Positions 29,694 to 39,000 of a stretch of DNA of 64,000 nucleotides are shown in pieces. Location of the stretch: contig NZ_FQYP01000007.1 of the NCBI RefSeq assembly GCF_900141785.1, positions 1 to 64,000 of the forward strand. The letters run 5' to 3'. This DNA comes from Aquimarina spongiae. GTDB lineage: Bacteria > Bacteroidota > Bacteroidia > Flavobacteriales > Flavobacteriaceae. The notes below the pieces were generated by a model, which was given only the letters and a program-made list of their open reading frames with translations, did no database searches and was not told the origin of the DNA. The translations under genes were made by a program, and so were the position numbers. Position 1 is the first letter of the stretch. Every line of letters starts with the position of its first letter.

Positions 29694-31421
29694 GTGAAAC
29701 GCTTAACCTACTACACCCTCATCTTTTTATGGATGCATACCTATCATATGGTCCATTCTCAAGGAGCTACCAATCATGAGCTTCAGATCAAACAAATCGA
29801 TAGTCTTTTCGAAATCGCCAATCAGGATCTTATTGGTAACGGAGATGTTTTAAAAGATTTAATCCAACGTTCTAAAAAAGCCAACTATCCTAAAGGAGAA
29901 GTTCGCGGTCTGGTCAATCTTGGTGTTTACTATATGAATAATGCTATGAATGACAGCGCGAATGTGGTGTTTGAAAAGGGCCAAAAACTCATTCAAAAGC
30001 ATCCGGATCTGGAGTTTGTACTCTCTTATATCTATAACAACAAAGCCACGATTTTAACCAATCAGGACTTGCATTACCAGGCACTAAAATATTATCACAA
30101 ATCACATAAGATCAATTTGAAACGAGGTGATCAAAAAATGGCGATGATCATTAAAATGAATATTCTAACCTGTCACCTTGCTCTAGGTGAACCGGATAAG
30201 GTATTGGCCTATTCCAAAGAATTAATACATGATTCTATTGTTGTCGCCCAGGAAGATTTGAAATACAAGTTGTACACCAACATGGCTATGGCTCATTTTG
30301 ATAAAAAGGAGTATCGAAACGCCATCAACTGGTGGGATGCAAACCTCGAAACGATAAAAGATACAGATCAGATCGGAGAGATCAGTTACCTCTTAACCTC
30401 TATTGCAGATGCACACCGAAGCTTAGGAGATTATGACATCGCTTTACAAAAAGCATTAGAAGCCAAAAACATTTTGGAATCCAAACCTGAATTAAGTTCT
30501 TATGCGGCGGTTAATGCATTGGTATTAGCCAAAATTTATAATTCTCTGGATAATCCCGATGAAGCCATAGTATATTTTGAAAAAGCAGTACTAAAAAACC
30601 CAGATGACCCTATGGACATCGCATTTGCCTACAAAAATCTGGCTGCGATCTATAAACGAATGGAATCCTGGGAAAAATCCATGCAGTTTTATGAAAAACA
30701 CGGGGTGCTGATTGATAGTTTATACAAAAACAGAAATGAAGATATCGCCAAAATCTCTGAGGGTAAATTTCAACTTTTGGAAGAGGAGCACAAAAATGAC
30801 TTGCTCACCAAGGACAACGAAATCTTATCCTATAAGAATGACAAACAAGAGTGGTATATTATTTCGCTTGCAGTAGGCTTGTTTAGTGTATTAGTTGTTT
30901 TCTTATCGGTAATACTTTATCAAAAATATGCCAAAAGCGAACAAGAAGTAGAACTACTAAAAGAAAATGAGAAAAAAATCCTTGAACAACATTTGCAGAG
31001 TCGAGAAGAAGAATTTTTGGCCACTATGATATCTGTAAATGAGCGATTGAACAGGTTGACCACTATCAAAAAAATCCTGTCCACGGCAATTCGATATAAC
31101 AACAGAGAAGAAATCATCGAAGCCGAAAAACGATTAGATAAATTTATTTCTTCTACTTCAGACCTTACCGTCTTAAAGGATCGTATAGAATCCCAATATC
31201 CAGGTATCACGGCCCAGATCAACACCCGTTTCCCAGAGCTATCCTCAAACGATATTAGACACTGTTTGCTTATGAAATTAAACTTATCGATCAAAGAATC
31301 TGCTCAATTATTGAGTGTGTCTACACATGCTGTAAAAATGGCCAGAAAGCGACTGAAGAAAAAAATGAATATTCCAGAAGATATCTCACTAAAGGATCAC
31401 TTACAAAATGAAATTGCTTAG
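29694..31421 (+). CDS. Membrane-anchored TPR protein with C-terminal LuxR-like HTH
   Basis: 575 residues from a GTG start, supported because it restores a signal peptide (MKRLTYYTLIFLW to HSQG). About six TPR motifs fill residues 30-375. One transmembrane helix follows at about 388-410 (IISLAVGLFSVLVVFLSVIL), then a charged coiled coil (410-470), then a helix-turn-helix at about 515-560 (SIKESAQLLSVSTHAVKMARKRLKK). This layout, with a periplasmic TPR sensor joined to a cytoplasmic DNA-binding end, is common among Bacteroidota regulators. It is transcribed away from the polysaccharide cluster and shares its intergenic region with GH16, so it is a natural candidate for control of that cluster (inference). 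The signal is unknown. Confidence 0.85.
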   Translation: MKRLTYYTLIFLWMHTYHMVHSQGATNHELQIKQIDSLFEIANQDLIGNGDVLKDLIQRSKKANYPKGEVRGLVNLGVYYMNNAMNDSANVVFEKGQKLIQKHPDLEFVLSYIYNNKATILTNQDLHYQALKYYHKSHKINLKRGDQKMAMIIKMNILTCHLALGEPDKVLAYSKELIHDSIVVAQEDLKYKLYTNMAMAHFDKKEYRNAINWWDANLETIKDTDQIGEISYLLTSIADAHRSLGDYDIALQKALEAKNILESKPELSSYAAVNALVLAKIYNSLDNPDEAIVYFEKAVLKNPDDPMDIAFAYKNLAAIYKRMESWEKSMQFYEKHGVLIDSLYKNRNEDIAKISEGKFQLLEEEHKNDLLTKDNEILSYKNDKQEWYIISLAVGLFSVLVVFLSVILYQKYAKSEQEVELLKENEKKILEQHLQSREEEFLATMISVNERLNRLTTIKKILSTAIRYNNREEIIEAEKRLDKFISSTSDLTVLKDRIESQYPGITAQINTRFPELSSNDIRHCLLMKLNLSIKESAQLLSVSTHAVKMARKRLKKKMNIPEDISLKDHLQNEIA

Positions 31422-31498
31422 ACATTCTTTTTCAAAAAAATGAGTTTTTATACTCTTAAAAAATACGTAGTTTGGTCGTCTGAAATTAGTATCAGGTT

Positions 31499-31978
31499 AT
31501 GAGCTGGAGAGTTATATGGATCGGTGTATTGTTTCTTGGGTTATTATCCTGCGATAGCTTTGTTCTTAAAAAAGAGAATAAAGAGGACATCGTAAAGGAT
31601 AGACTCAATAAATTAAATTGGCACGATGTCGAACAGCCTCCTTTCTTTAATTCTTGCAAAAACAGAGCAGAGGAAGAATTGGAAATCTGTTTTCAACAAA
31701 CCATCACACAGCATATACAAGAACATTTGGCCAAACAATCTTTTTCGGTAAATACTGCCATAGAAGACACCATTTGGATACCCCTGTTGATCACCAAAGA
31801 CAGTGAAATTCTACTACAGGATTTTGAACTACCCGATATTATTATTTCTGAGATTCCTAATCTGAAAGACCTCTTAAAAGAAGGCATTTCTACCTTGCCC
31901 GAAGTAGCTCCTGCCCATACGCGTAGTACTCCTGTAACGGCATTGTACAAGCTTCCTTTGGTAATTCGTATCAATTAA
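31499..31978 (+). CDS. Small lipoprotein of unknown function
   Basis: 159 residues. The N-terminus ends in a lipobox (GLLSC, Cys18), so it is probably an outer-membrane or periplasmic lipoprotein. The C-terminal half (NTAIEDTIWIPLLITKD to LPLVIRIN) resembles the TonB C-terminal-like proteins of flavobacteria, but I cannot assign it firmly. It ends 56 bp before ruvC, a neighbourhood I remember as conserved in flavobacteria. Confidence 0.75.
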   Translation: MSWRVIWIGVLFLGLLSCDSFVLKKENKEDIVKDRLNKLNWHDVEQPPFFNSCKNRAEEELEICFQQTITQHIQEHLAKQSFSVNTAIEDTIWIPLLITKDSEILLQDFELPDIIISEIPNLKDLLKEGISTLPEVAPAHTRSTPVTALYKLPLVIRIN

Positions 31979-32002
31979 CACCTGTGCTACTAACGAAATG
32001 CG

Positions 32003-32010
32003 TAGTTTTG
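32003..32010 (+). promoter_or_regulatory. Candidate -7 box for ruvC
   Basis: TAGTTTTG matches the Bacteroidota -7 consensus TAnnTTTG, 24 bp before the ruvC start. No clear -33 TTTG is visible at the usual distance. Confidence 0.35.
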
Positions 32011-32034
32011 TAGGAAACAAAAGCATTTCTGAAT

Positions 32035-32592
32035 TTGAGTAGCGAAAAAATTATACTTGGTATCGATCCCGGTACAACAATCATGGGGTTTGGGCTGATT
32101 AAAGTTCAAAATAAAAAGATGTCCTTTTTACAATTGAACGAACTTCAACTAGGGAAGTATGACGATCATTACCTGAAGTTAAAACTTATTTTTGAGCGTA
32201 CCGTAGAATTAATAGACACCTATCATCCTGACGAAATTGCAATTGAAGCCCCTTTCTTTGGTAAAAACGTACAATCCATGCTAAAACTAGGTAGAGCTCA
32301 AGGAGTGGCCATGGCGGCTGGATTGAGCCGAGAGGTTCCGATTACTGAGTATTCTCCTAAAAAGATCAAGATGGCGATTACTGGAAATGGTAATGCGAGC
32401 AAAGAACAGGTGGCCAAAATGCTTCAAAATCTGCTTCATATCAAAACGTTACCCAAAAACCTGGATTCTACCGATGGACTAGCTGCTGCGGTTTGTCATT
32501 TCTACAATATGGGTAGAGCAGATATTGTTGGTAAAAGCTATACAGGATGGGCTGCTTTTGTCAAACAAAATGAAGGGCGAATCAAAAAATAA
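32035..32592 (+). CDS. ruvC: Holliday junction endonuclease RuvC
   Basis: 185 residues from a TTG start placed exactly where RuvC proteins begin (SSEKIILGIDPGTT). The four acidic catalytic residues are visible: D in GIDPGT, E in IAIEAPFF, and the two D of LDSTDGLAAAVCH. RuvC resolves Holliday junctions with the RuvAB motor during recombinational repair. The length is normal for the family. hemW follows directly, its first codons adjoining the ruvC stop. Confidence 0.96.
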   Translation: MSSEKIILGIDPGTTIMGFGLIKVQNKKMSFLQLNELQLGKYDDHYLKLKLIFERTVELIDTYHPDEIAIEAPFFGKNVQSMLKLGRAQGVAMAAGLSREVPITEYSPKKIKMAITGNGNASKEQVAKMLQNLLHIKTLPKNLDSTDGLAAAVCHFYNMGRADIVGKSYTGWAAFVKQNEGRIKK

Positions 32593-32597
32593 ACAGT

Positions 32598-33731
32598 ATC
32601 AGCGGTATCTACATACATATTCCTTTTTGCAAGCAAGCTTGTCATTATTGCGATTTTCATTTTTCGACTTCGCTAAAGAAAAAGGATGAAATGGTGGACG
32701 CCTTGGTTCATGAGATCATTTTTCGAAAATCAGAAATAGGAGATGCCGAAATCCACACCATCTATTTTGGAGGAGGTACTCCTTCTATCCTTTCGGTAAC
32801 AGAAATACAACGTATTATCGACTCAATCTATGCACATTATACGGTTATCGAAGATCCTGAAATTACCTTGGAAGCAAATCCAGATGACCTTTCAAAAGAA
32901 AAAATATTGGAACTAGCCGATAGCGCTGTAAACCGACTTAGTATTGGTATACAATCTTTTTTTGATGAAGACTTACAATTGATGAATCGAGCACATAATA
33001 GCCATGAAGCTTTGGATAGCCTAACCATGGCCTGCGAGAAGTTTCAAAACATCTCCATCGATTTGATTTACGGCATCCCCAATATGTCTATCGAGCGCTG
33101 GCAGCAAAATATTGATAAAGCTCTGGAATATAATATCGCACACATCTCGTGCTATGCACTTACCGTAGAACCCAATACCGCACTGCCCAAGCTCATTGCT
33201 AAAGGAGAAATCCCGGCAGTAGATGATGACCTGGCCCAGGAACATTTTGAATTTTTGATCACGCATCTGGAGCAACATGGTTTTGTACATTATGAACTAT
33301 CAAACTTTGGAAAACCCGGATATTTCAGTAAAAACAACACTGCTTACTGGCAAGGTAAACCGTATTTGGGCATAGGCCCTTCTGCTCATTCGTATAACAA
33401 AAAGCAACGAAGCTGGAATATTAATAACAACACCAAATACATACAGGCGCTACAGCAAAATAAACTTCCTGCAGAAATAGAAGATCTAAGCATTACGGAT
33501 CAATACAATGAATATGTAATGACTGGACTACGCACAATTTGGGGGGTTTCTCTCAAAAAAATAGCATCCGAATTTGGTAAAAAGTATTGTGAATATCTAC
33601 TGCTACAAGCTCAAAAACATATCGAAGAACATCTCTTGTTTTTGGATGATGACACTTTACTGGTAACCAAAAAAGGAAAGTTTTTGAGTGACGGTATTGC
33701 AAGTGATCTTTTCTTAGTAAATTTAGGCTAA
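32598..33731 (+). CDS. hemW: HemW, radical-SAM haem chaperone, with non-standard start codon
   Basis: The frame is open from 32574. The radical-SAM motif CKQACHYC (CxxxCxxC) is coded around 32628, well upstream of the first ATG at 32691. By comparison with flavobacterial HemW (M-x-G-I-Y-I-H-I-P-F-C) the start codon should be 32598, which here is ATC; ATA at 32589 is the only near alternative. The encoded protein is then 377 residues. Other family features are present: YFGGGTPSIL, LEANPDDL, and the HemW C-terminal domain. HemW binds haem and a 4Fe-4S cluster; it is often misannotated as coproporphyrinogen oxidase. An annotation starting at 32691 would lose the iron-sulphur motif. Cause: a true AUC start, or an ATG mutated or misread to ATC. 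Confidence 0.9.
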   Translation: MSGIYIHIPFCKQACHYCDFHFSTSLKKKDEMVDALVHEIIFRKSEIGDAEIHTIYFGGGTPSILSVTEIQRIIDSIYAHYTVIEDPEITLEANPDDLSKEKILELADSAVNRLSIGIQSFFDEDLQLMNRAHNSHEALDSLTMACEKFQNISIDLIYGIPNMSIERWQQNIDKALEYNIAHISCYALTVEPNTALPKLIAKGEIPAVDDDLAQEHFEFLITHLEQHGFVHYELSNFGKPGYFSKNNTAYWQGKPYLGIGPSAHSYNKKQRSWNINNNTKYIQALQQNKLPAEIEDLSITDQYNEYVMTGLRTIWGVSLKKIASEFGKKYCEYLLLQAQKHIEEHLLFLDDDTLLVTKKGKFLSDGIASDLFLVNLG

Positions 33732-33750
33732 CTTCCAAAGCACTGGGGCT

Positions 33751-34536
33751 ATGACAGAAAAATATGATATCATTGGGGTAAACTATAACGCTACCCGAAA
33801 AGCAGATCCTTATCTTTTTAGCAGATTACATGCACTACTTGATCCAAATCCAAATGGCACTTATTTGGATATTGGATGTGGCACTGGAAATTACACTTCA
33901 GAATTTGCTAAAAAAGGATATCAGTTCATCGGGATAGATCCTTCTTCCGAAATGCTGGAAAAAGCAAAACGGCAAAACGCCAACATCTCCTGGAAAATGG
34001 GTAAAGCAGAGCATATTGAACTTCTGGATGCAAGTGTAGATGGTATTGTAGCCAGTTTAACCCTGCACCACTGGCAGGATTTGATGCAAGGGTTTTTAGA
34101 ACTGCATCGTGTGTTGCGACCCAAAGGACGAATCGTCATCTTTACAGCTACGCCTAAACAAATGGAAGGCTATTGGCTGAATCATTATTTCCCAAAGATG
34201 CTTGAAGATTCGATGGTGCAAATGCCAGCCTACGATCTGATCTCTTCTTGCGCTGCCCATACAAATTTAAACATTGAGAGTACCGAAAAGTATTTTATCC
34301 AACCTGATCTGCAAGACCTGTTTTTGTACTCAGGAAAACACAATCCTAAATTGTATTTTGAACCTGGAGTACGATCGGGTATCTCTTCTTTTTCTTCGCT
34401 CTCTAATGCCAAAGAAGTAGAAGAAGGCTTGAATACGTTGCAACAGGACATCACCTCTGGCAAAATAAAGGAGATCATAAAAGAGTATCAAAATGAAGAT
34501 GGAGATTATTTGTTTATGACTCTTACCAAATCTTAG
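33751..34536 (+). CDS. Class I SAM-dependent methyltransferase
   Basis: 261 residues. The SAM-binding motif I is YLDIGCGTGNYTSEFAKKG, followed by an acidic end of strand two (IGIDPS) and the motif IVASLTLHHWQD, typical of methyltransferase domain family 11. The substrate cannot be deduced. The gene starts 19 bp after hemW and may be in the same transcript. Confidence 0.85.
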   Translation: MTEKYDIIGVNYNATRKADPYLFSRLHALLDPNPNGTYLDIGCGTGNYTSEFAKKGYQFIGIDPSSEMLEKAKRQNANISWKMGKAEHIELLDASVDGIVASLTLHHWQDLMQGFLELHRVLRPKGRIVIFTATPKQMEGYWLNHYFPKMLEDSMVQMPAYDLISSCAAHTNLNIESTEKYFIQPDLQDLFLYSGKHNPKLYFEPGVRSGISSFSSLSNAKEVEEGLNTLQQDITSGKIKEIIKEYQNEDGDYLFMTLTKS

Positions 34537-34545
34537 TATGTATTT

Positions 34546-35298
34546 ATGATTACAACGATTACCTATAAGAACAAACCGTATACTATTGATCTTACACAAC
34601 CTCTGGATATTTCAATTCCGATTAGAAATTCAGAAGAGAATGTAAACGCATGGTATATCGAAGGACCTACAATTGCGCCTGTTACTGACAAGGATTGGGT
34701 AGGTAAAGTATCTGAGGGGGCTTCGACCAACTTCAATACCATTACCTTTAATCCACATAGTCATGGGACTCATACCGAGTGTGTAGGGCATATTTCTTCA
34801 GAATTTTATAGCATTGATGAGGCGCTCACCACCTTCTTTTTTAAGGCCGAAGTTATCTCTGTACAGCCTATATCACAGGGAGATGATCATTTGATCACCA
34901 AAGATATGATTCGGGCGGCAATAACTTCCGAAGATAATCAGGCACTGGCGATAAGAACGCTTCCGAATGCAAAAGATAAATTACAAAAACACTATTCGCA
35001 CACCAATTGGCCCTATTTTACCGAAGACGCTATTATTTACATACGAGAAAAAGGTATTACCCATTTATTAGTTGATTTACCTTCTATCGACAAGGAAAAA
35101 GATGAAGGAAAATTACTGGGGCACAAAGCCTTCTGGAACTATCCCGAAGCGATCCGACATGACGCCACGATTACCGAATTTATATTTGTCCCAGATCCTA
35201 TTGAAGACGGAACCTATTTTCTGAATCTTCAGATCGCTGCCTTCGAAAATGATGCAACACCTAGTAAACCGGTACTGTACAAAATACAAAACTTATGA
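34546..35298 (+). CDS. Cyclase family metal-dependent hydrolase
   Basis: 250 residues. The family motif is visible as HSHGTHTECVGHI, a variant of HxGTHxDxPxH found in kynurenine formamidase-like cyclases; E and G replace the usual D and P. Related flavobacterial proteins carry the same variant as far as I recall. Metal binding is likely; the substrate is unknown. The stop overlaps the next start by four bases (ATGA), so translation is probably coupled. Confidence 0.8.
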   Translation: MITTITYKNKPYTIDLTQPLDISIPIRNSEENVNAWYIEGPTIAPVTDKDWVGKVSEGASTNFNTITFNPHSHGTHTECVGHISSEFYSIDEALTTFFFKAEVISVQPISQGDDHLITKDMIRAAITSEDNQALAIRTLPNAKDKLQKHYSHTNWPYFTEDAIIYIREKGITHLLVDLPSIDKEKDEGKLLGHKAFWNYPEAIRHDATITEFIFVPDPIEDGTYFLNLQIAAFENDATPSKPVLYKIQNL

Positions 35299-35651
35299 AA
35301 ACAACACTACAATTAGAAGAAATTGCGATGATGGGACTGGGTATTTATCTTTTTAGCCTGCTTCCCTATTCCTGGTGGATATTTTTGGTATTGTTTTTGG
35401 CACCGGATATTGGTATGATAGGCTATCTGATCAATAATAAAGTTGGTGCTGCTATGTACAATATTTTTCATCACAAAGGATTGGCGATTGCATTGTATTT
35501 GGCAGGTGTCTATCTATCCAATGATATACTTTGTTTGTCTGGGACTATACTTTTTGCACATTCGGCTTTTGATAGGATTCTTGGATATGGTCTAAAATTG
35601 GAAAAAGGTTTTAAATTTACACACCTAGGAGAAATAGGTAAAAAAAATTAG
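35295..35651 (+). CDS. DUF4260 membrane protein
   Basis: 118 residues with three to four hydrophobic helices. The motifs LAPDIGMIGYLIN, NIFHHKGLAIAL and HSAFDRILGYGLK are typical of DUF4260. The function is unknown. It overlaps the cyclase gene by 4 bp and is followed one base later by the DUF4230 gene. Confidence 0.85.
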   Translation: MKTTLQLEEIAMMGLGIYLFSLLPYSWWIFLVLFLAPDIGMIGYLINNKVGAAMYNIFHHKGLAIALYLAGVYLSNDILCLSGTILFAHSAFDRILGYGLKLEKGFKFTHLGEIGKKN

Positions 35652-35652
35652 T

Positions 35653-36273
35653 ATGGAGTTATTATTTATTGGGCTTTTGGGTGGTGCCATTCTCGCCTAT
35701 CTTATTTTTTCCAGATTTAGTGCTGTCAGAAACAAATCTGCTATAAAAACGCAATCCACTGTTCTTATGGAAAAGATCAAAAGCGTTTGCAAACTGGTTA
35801 CTGTAGAAGGTGATTTTGCAGAGATTTATCATTATGAAAGCGTAAAAGAAAAATTCTTTAAGCTCCTTACAGGCACAAAAAAAGCCTTGATTCTTATCGA
35901 TGCCAAAGCCTATGTAGGTTTTGATTTGTCTAAAGTAAAACTAGAAAGTGACACCAGAAACAAGCGGATTATTTTAACTCGATTTCCGCAGCCTCAACTC
36001 CTTACGATTGAGACTGATTTTAAGTATTATGACAAGAAAGAAGGATGGCTAAATCCCTTTACCTCGACCGATCTTACAGAACTGAATCAGGAAGCCAAAC
36101 AATTTATCAAAGATAAAATCCCAAATAGCGGATTGATGGAGGCTGCCAGAAAAGAGGCACTAACCGCAATTTCGCTAATGGAAACTTTGGCCGAATCCAT
36201 TGGCTGGTCGCTGGATTATTCGGCTTTGGAACTCGAAGACACATATCACGATAAAAAAACATTAAAAGAATAA
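35653..36273 (+). CDS. DUF4230 membrane-anchored protein
   Basis: 206 residues with one N-terminal transmembrane helix (LLFIGLLGGAILAYLIFS) and an alpha/beta body (KKALILIDAKAYVGFDLSKVK, then IILTRFPQPQLLTIE) characteristic of DUF4230. The function is unknown. The stop codon shares one base with the start codon of the GNAT gene. Confidence 0.85.
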   Translation: MELLFIGLLGGAILAYLIFSRFSAVRNKSAIKTQSTVLMEKIKSVCKLVTVEGDFAEIYHYESVKEKFFKLLTGTKKALILIDAKAYVGFDLSKVKLESDTRNKRIILTRFPQPQLLTIETDFKYYDKKEGWLNPFTSTDLTELNQEAKQFIKDKIPNSGLMEAARKEALTAISLMETLAESIGWSLDYSALELEDTYHDKKTLKE

Positions 36274-36686
36274 TGGCAATAGAGATCTCTACCGATACCG
36301 ATAAGCTGGATATCGATGTGATATATCAGTTTTTAACCCATTCGTATTGGGCCAAAGGCAGAACCAAAGCACAAGTACAACAAAGTATAGAGCATTGTCT
36401 TAATTTTGGAGTATACCTGGGAGGGCAACAAATTGGTTTTGCTAGAATACTAACAGATTACACTGTTTTTGCCTACGTAATGGATGTTTTTATTCTAGAG
36501 GAGCACCGCAAAAAAGGCTATTCCAAAACGTTGATCAAAGCTGTTGTAGAACATCCCGATTTACAAGGAGTAGGACGATGGATGCTGGCCACCAAAGACG
36601 CTCATGGTTTGTATCGACAATTTGGCTTTGAAACGATTGAAGATCCATCGTTTTGGATGAACAAATTAATACCAAAACAATCATGA
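36273..36686 (+). CDS. GNAT family N-acetyltransferase
   Basis: 137 residues. The acetyl-CoA binding region is VFILEEHRKKGYSKTLIKAV, and the C-terminal GLYRQFGFE segment is typical of GNAT. It transfers an acetyl group to an unknown amine. It overlaps both neighbours by one and four bases, within the 34546-37042 operon. Confidence 0.88.
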   Translation: MAIEISTDTDKLDIDVIYQFLTHSYWAKGRTKAQVQQSIEHCLNFGVYLGGQQIGFARILTDYTVFAYVMDVFILEEHRKKGYSKTLIKAVVEHPDLQGVGRWMLATKDAHGLYRQFGFETIEDPSFWMNKLIPKQS

Positions 36687-37042
36687 ATAATGTAGAAGCA
36701 TTTAGAGACTATTGTTTGTCTAAAAAAGGAGTTACGGAAGAGTTTCCGTTTGACGAAACCACCATGGTATTTAAGGTGATGGGTAAAATATTTGCGATTA
36801 CCGGTTTAGAGCGTATTCCTTTCAGTGTAAATCTGAAATGTGACCCAGACAAAGCCCTAGAACTGCGTGAATACCATTCTGAAATTATCCCTGGGTATCA
36901 TATGAATAAAAAACATTGGAATACCGTAGATTTTACTGGCAGCTTATCTCCTCAACTACTATGCGAACTGATCGATCACTCCTACACCCTGGTAGTAAAC
37001 AGCCTGACCAAAAAACTGAAAAATGAACTCGAAGCATTGTAA
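36683..37042 (+). CDS. MmcQ/YjbR family protein
   Basis: 119 residues from the ATG at 36683, which overlaps the GNAT stop as ATGA; an in-frame start 30 bp earlier is less likely. The pattern EFPFDETTMVFKVMGKIFA and the later KKHWNTVDF segment are typical of the MmcQ/YjbR family with a CyaY-like fold and proposed DNA-binding role. Last gene of the operon. Confidence 0.9.
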   Translation: MNNVEAFRDYCLSKKGVTEEFPFDETTMVFKVMGKIFAITGLERIPFSVNLKCDPDKALELREYHSEIIPGYHMNKKHWNTVDFTGSLSPQLLCELIDHSYTLVVNSLTKKLKNELEAL

Positions 37043-37057
37043 CTCATAACAATAGGT

Positions 37058-37065
37058 TACATTTG
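37058..37065 (+). promoter_or_regulatory. Candidate promoter for the MutS-like gene
   Basis: TACATTTG matches TAnnTTTG, with a TTG 18 bp upstream (37037-37039). It lies 82 bp before the gene start at 37148. Confidence 0.45.
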
Positions 37066-37147
37066 TCGTTTATCTATTGCATACGGATTGTAACAAACTG
37101 CCCCAGTTGTTGTACTTATACAAACACGAATAGTTTTATAACACATA

Positions 37148-38923
37148 ATGAGTATCCCAAAAGAATTTTATAGTGCTCAAATTGCACTACATCATACATC
37201 ATTAAAAAAAGTAAAAAAACAGCTTGCGGTATCCAGCACGATCCGATTATTGGTTTTTCTGGCAATAGCGGCAACGATTTATCTGGGGTATCCCAATACG
37301 CAAATCATTTTGGGTGCCATAGGGATTGGGATTGTTGTTTTTATCTTTTTGGTAAATCGACATACAGACTTGAGTTATACCAAAAGGAAACTTGAAAAAC
37401 TGATCCAGATCAATCAATTAGAGCTGGATGTTTTTGATGGAGATGTAAGTCGACTTTCTTCTGGAAAAGAGTTTATTGATACTACGCATCCTTTTAGTCA
37501 TGATATTGACTTGTTTGGAGATCGCTCCTTCTTTCAGTATGCTAATAGAACCACTACCGAAGCTGGAACATCTATGCTTGCGCAAAGTTTGACGGCAAAT
37601 ACTATAGATGCTATTCCAGAAAAGCAAAAAGCGATACAAAACGTATCAAAGTTGGCCGAATGGCGACAAGATTTTTGGGCAACTGCCTCTCTGGTCCAGG
37701 TCACGGTCCCTATTGCAAAAATCCAAAAATGGTTGGATGGGTTTACTCCTTTCCTACCCAAAATAATGCGGGTGTTGCCTGTTATTGTTTCTGCAATATC
37801 AGCTATTTTGGTTGTCCTATTATTTCTGAATATCATCACCCTACAGGTATTGGTCTTCTGGTTTTTTATTGGTTTGGCGATTACAGGTACACAAATCAAA
37901 AAAATCAATGCCTTATACAACGATGCAAACAAAGTAAAAGACACCTTTGAACAATATTATAAGCTGGTTAGTAAAATCGAAAATACCGAATTTGAAGCTA
38001 CCCTACTCAAAGAAAAACAACAACTGGTGATCAGCGAAAAAGAAAAAGCTTCGCAGACCTTAAAACACTTTGCCAGTATCCTTAACGCTTTTGATCAACG
38101 TAACAATATGATGTTTGGGGTTTTAGCGAACGGATTATTATTGTGGGATATCATACAAAGCTATCGTATCGAACAATGGATCGCTAAAAATCGACATCAC
38201 GTAAGCCAATGGTTTGAAGTAATTGCCTTTTTTGATGCTTATAATTCTTTAGGGAATTTTGCTTTTAACCATCCGGATTATGTATATCCGGAAATTACCG
38301 AAGGAGCACATATCATCAAGGCTCAACAGCTAGGACACCCAATGCTGGCCACTGCAAAAAGGGTGGATAATGATATTACTATCTTAAAGGAGCAATTTTT
38401 TATCATTACCGGAGCCAATATGGCAGGGAAAAGTACTTTTTTGCGTACGGTGGCCCTACAAATCATGATGTCGAACATTGGATTACCCATATGTGCTACT
38501 TCTTGCGAGTACAATCCTATAAAATTGATATCCAGTATGCGCACCGCAGATTCTTTGACGGATGATGCTTCGTACTTCTTTTCAGAATTGACACAGCTCA
38601 AAAAGATAGTTGATGCCCTGGAGCAGGATGACTACTTTATCATTTTGGACGAGATCCTAAAAGGAACCAACAGCAAAGATAAGGCTGCGGGGTCTCGAAA
38701 GTTTGTCGAAAAACTAGTTGCAGCCAAAGCAACGGGTATTATTGCTACACATGATCTGAGTTTATGCGAAATTGCAGAAGAACTGGATCAGGTACAAAAT
38801 CGATTTTTTGATGCTCAAATCGTGAATGACGAATTGTATTTTGATTACAGGTTTAAAGATGGTATCTGCCAAAATATGAACGCTTCCTTTTTATTGAAAA
38901 AAATGGGGATAGTGACGTCTTGA
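37148..38923 (+). CDS. Membrane-anchored MutS family ATPase
   Basis: 591 residues. The C-terminal third is a MutS ATPase: Walker A GANMAGKST (from ITGANMAGKSTF), the STDSLT-like motif MRTADSLTDDASYF, Walker B FIILDEILKGTNS and a switch H in TGIIATHD. The mismatch-recognition and connector domains of MutS are absent. Instead there are two hydrophobic hairpins (about residues 27-60 and 205-245), suggesting an inner-membrane location. Related proteins are widespread in Bacteroidota and usually called DNA mismatch repair protein MutS; a role outside mismatch repair is likely but unknown. Confidence 0.9.
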   Translation: MSIPKEFYSAQIALHHTSLKKVKKQLAVSSTIRLLVFLAIAATIYLGYPNTQIILGAIGIGIVVFIFLVNRHTDLSYTKRKLEKLIQINQLELDVFDGDVSRLSSGKEFIDTTHPFSHDIDLFGDRSFFQYANRTTTEAGTSMLAQSLTANTIDAIPEKQKAIQNVSKLAEWRQDFWATASLVQVTVPIAKIQKWLDGFTPFLPKIMRVLPVIVSAISAILVVLLFLNIITLQVLVFWFFIGLAITGTQIKKINALYNDANKVKDTFEQYYKLVSKIENTEFEATLLKEKQQLVISEKEKASQTLKHFASILNAFDQRNNMMFGVLANGLLLWDIIQSYRIEQWIAKNRHHVSQWFEVIAFFDAYNSLGNFAFNHPDYVYPEITEGAHIIKAQQLGHPMLATAKRVDNDITILKEQFFIITGANMAGKSTFLRTVALQIMMSNIGLPICATSCEYNPIKLISSMRTADSLTDDASYFFSELTQLKKIVDALEQDDYFIILDEILKGTNSKDKAAGSRKFVEKLVAAKATGIIATHDLSLCEIAEELDQVQNRFFDAQIVNDELYFDYRFKDGICQNMNASFLLKKMGIVTS

Positions 38924-39000
38924 TTTGGTTTACTATATTAGGGTCACATTTTGTACTGCTTTGACATATATATTAAATGTTGTACATAAGTTTAAAAGAA

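Noticed and set aside
30920..31294. 124-codon minus-strand ORF inside the TPR/HTH gene
   Set aside because: Antisense to the helical and HTH coding region; no independent evidence.
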